Source of the DNA: Jatrophihabitans_A lederbergiae
Lineage (GTDB): Bacteria > Actinomycetota > Actinomycetes > Mycobacteriales > Jatrophihabitantaceae
Assembly (NCBI RefSeq): GCF_031845305.1
Contig: NZ_JAVREH010000008.1
Location: 62,001-126,000, forward strand
Direction: 5' to 3'
DNA: 64,000 nucleotides
In this document: one piece after another, positions 63,131 to 64,000 of the stretch
How the letters are laid out: each line of letters begins with the position of its first letter
Numbering within the stretch: the first letter of the stretch is position 1
Notes under the pieces: model-generated
Told to the model about the DNA's origin: nothing
Database searches by the model: none
Seen by the model: only the letters and a program-made list of their open reading frames with translations
Translations under genes and position numbers: made by a program

Positions 63131-64000
63131 ATGGCAAGAAGGTCGGACTCAGTGGGCACGGAGCTCGCAGGAGGGGCGCGTGCGGCCGGCGACGTCGCGG
63201 TGGACGAGGACGAGCGACGGCTGGCAGAACTCGGGTACAAGCAGGAGTTGCACCGGTCCTGGTCCGGATTCTCCAACTTCGCCATCTCGTTCTCGATCAT
63301 CTCGATCCTGGCGGGGTGCTTCACCAGCTTCGGCCTCGGCTGGAACAACGGCGGCCCGGCGGCGATCGCCTGGGGCTGGCCGATCATCTCGATGTTCATC
63401 CTGGTGATCGGGCTGTGCATGTCCGAGCTGGTGTCCGCCTTCCCGACGTCGGGTGGCATCTACTGGTGGGCAGCCAAGCTGGGCGGTCCGAAGGCCGGCT
63501 ACTACACCGGCTGGCTCAACCTGATCGGGCTGCTCGCCATCGACGCGTCGGTGGCATACGGCTGCGCCACCTTCACCGACTCGACGATCAGCGCGTTCAG
63601 CGGGTCCTGGGCGTCCCACTACAGCCTCAACCGGGTGTTCGTGCTGTTCCTGGTGGTGCTGCTGCTCGCCGGGCTGGTCAACATCTTCTCCAGCCACCTG
63701 CTCGCCGTCCTGAACAACATCTCGGTCTGGTGGCACGTCGCCGGGGCGGCCGCGGTGGTGCTGATCCTGTTCCTGGTGCCCACCCACCATGCCAGCGTGT
63801 CCGCGGTCTTCACCCACACCGTGAACAACAGTGGATTGTTCAACGGCAGCACGCACGGCGCCGGTTTTCTGCTGTACGTCCTGCCTATCTCGGTCATCCT
63901 CACCCAGTACACGATCACCGGCTACGACGCCTCCGCCCACCTCTCGGAGGAGACGCGGTCAGCGGCGAACTCGGCGGCCAAGGGAATCTGGCAGTCCATC
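63131..64000 (+). CDS. amino-acid permease (APC family), 3' truncated by the window end
   Basis: 290 codons are present, open at the right edge. DERRLAELGYKQELHRSWSGFSNFAISFSIISILAGCFTSFGLGW, then GLCMSELVSAFPTSGGIYWWAAKLGG and GWLNLIGLLAIDAS, fit the fungal/bacterial GABA-choline permease branch (BAT1/GabP-like) of the APC superfamily. About seven membrane segments are seen. Likely imports an amino acid or polyamine-type compound. Confidence 0.9.
   Translation, partial: MARRSDSVGTELAGGARAAGDVAVDEDERRLAELGYKQELHRSWSGFSNFAISFSIISILAGCFTSFGLGWNNGGPAAIAWGWPIISMFILVIGLCMSELVSAFPTSGGIYWWAAKLGGPKAGYYTGWLNLIGLLAIDASVAYGCATFTDSTISAFSGSWASHYSLNRVFVLFLVVLLLAGLVNIFSSHLLAVLNNISVWWHVAGAAAVVLILFLVPTHHASVSAVFTHTVNNSGLFNGSTHGAGFLLYVLPISVILTQYTITGYDASAHLSEETRSAANSAAKGIWQSI

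Overview
The window is high-GC DNA from an actinobacterium. The evidence is strong GC bias at third codon positions, frequent GTG/TTG and apparently leaderless starts, ATGA/GTGA stop-start overlaps, a RamB-type regulator beside the glyoxylate shunt, SigK/RskA-type sigma and anti-sigma genes, DUF3618 and YbjN proteins, and the block dnaG, dgt, ppdK, dusB, glyS, uppS, recO, era. Together with a flagellar cluster this suggests a motile (or formerly motile) member of the Frankiales/Jatrophihabitans/Kineosporia-like groups. The genus cannot be fixed from the sequence alone.

Left third (1-26.7 kb) is accessory and partly decayed. It holds a hydrolase with an in-frame stop beside its TetR regulator and two operators, a DUF4012 remnant, and a large secreted protein fusing an S53 protease, a SpoIID domain and FG-GAP repeats. 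A regulator and MFS pump follow, then a flavoprotein coupled to a tiny membrane protein. From 11.1 to 19.1 kb runs a tightly overlapped ten-gene operon: AhpD-like protein, NrtS-like peptide, DUF427, radical SAM enzyme, CDP-alcohol phosphatidyltransferase, lipoprotein, two permeases, ATPase and TVP38/TMEM64 protein. Its family content matches the uncharacterised E. coli ydjXYZ-ynjABCDEF region, with a radical SAM enzyme added. It is followed by a mer-like operon (MerR, a 19-bp-spacer promoter, thioredoxin-fold protein, MerT-like protein, MerA-like flavoprotein without C-terminal cysteines) and by a minus-strand operon of a frameshifted methyltransferase, ECF sigma factor, zinc-finger anti-sigma factor and disulfide oxidoreductase.

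Middle (26.7-48 kb) is core metabolism and information processing. The malate synthase/isocitrate lyase operon is divergent from ramB; an integrase remnant lies against tRNA-Asn; then come dnaG, dgt, ppdK, dusB, glyS, a PAP2-family protein, uppS, recO, an MFS transporter and era. These genes are intact, unlike their neighbours to the left.

Right part (48-57 kb) concerns motility and c-di-GMP: a frameshifted GGDEF gene, an MscS channel, a broken C-terminal piece of FlhB, a FliA/WhiG-type sigma factor, then flgN-flgK-flgL-fliW-csrA and a PilZ-like gene. The sigma/flgN intergenic region has a perfect CRP/GlxR-type palindrome and a sigma-28-like promoter in front of flgN.

Right end (57-64 kb) has DUF3618, bcp, a tRNA with a UAG anticodon but a short variable arm, sigK-rskA, a methyltransferase, a GNAT acetyltransferase, a hotdog thioesterase, an MBL-fold/Rieske fusion protein and the start of an amino-acid permease that runs off the window.
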